From an uncultured Alphaproteobacteria bacterium (GTDB taxonomy: Bacteria > Pseudomonadota > Alphaproteobacteria > CAAHEQ01 > UBA3637), in assembly GCA_947627155.1 (NCBI GenBank), contig CANQUX010000011.1:1-50894 (forward strand): a stretch of DNA of 50,894 bases, in the 5' to 3' direction. Shown here piece by piece: positions 50,870-50,894 of the stretch. Position numbers and translations under genes: made by a program. Under the pieces are notes generated by a model, which saw nothing but the letters and a program-made list of their open reading frames with translations, did no database searches and was not told the origin of the DNA. Positions within the stretch are counted from its first letter, which is position 1; each line of letters begins with the position of its first letter.

Positions 50870-50894
50870 GGAGAGGAAGATTAAGTTACCAAAA

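Overview
The window reads as a chromosomal segment of a low-GC, Gram-negative, host-associated alphaproteobacterium. The evidence is a MipZ-type division ATPase, the ftsK-lolA gene pair, an mlaE-mlaF-radA-cvpA-rlmH cluster, opgGH glucan genes and abundant outer-membrane autotransporters. An uncultured gut lineage would fit, but that is inference from gene content. No phage, plasmid or insertion-sequence genes were seen.

Layout: (1) 1-1488 is the 3' part of a prepilin-like, cysteine-rich protein whose C-terminal end looks like the variable region of a diversity-generating retroelement (DGR) target. It is followed by a hairpin, three nested double palindromes and degenerate repeats. (2) 2.1-14.7 kb is mostly housekeeping: tRNA-Glu, opgG-small gene-opgH, mscL, an outer-membrane barrel, a guanine-deaminase-like enzyme, tsaB-rimI, tRNA-Thr, and an ftsK-lolA operon with two unknown genes. 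(3) 14.9-25.3 kb is accessory: a large autotransporter, two paralogous single-pass proteins with repetitive tails, a BOF protein, and an arginine decarboxylase/antiporter pair (aaxB-aaxC type). (4) 25.5-35.3 kb is a surface island: a second prepilin-like protein carrying 13 EGF-like modules, then two tandem Pmp-like autotransporters. It also contains two putative structured RNAs with a shared 3' module. (5) 35.6-49.1 kb is housekeeping: parE, gltX, rlmH-cdd-cvpA-radA-mlaF-mlaE, pgm-mipZ, a HAD phosphatase and a 5'-nucleotidase. (6) 49.2-50.9 kb is a third prepilin-like lectin-tailed gene with one in-frame TAA, preceded by the same promoter block as the second.

The main signal is a dispersed family of modular prepilin-like surface proteins. 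Members share an N-terminal pilin helix and cysteine-rich modules, and two share a lectin-like tail. Two of them share near-identical upstream regulatory DNA, and two have nested palindromes downstream. Two members end in a tail that looks like a DGR variable repeat, but no reverse transcriptase or template repeat is present here, so any such retroelement would have to act in trans. The second signal is a pair of promoter-to-terminator structured RNAs. One sits directly in front of an autotransporter, with its terminator about 30 nt from the start codon, like an attenuator.
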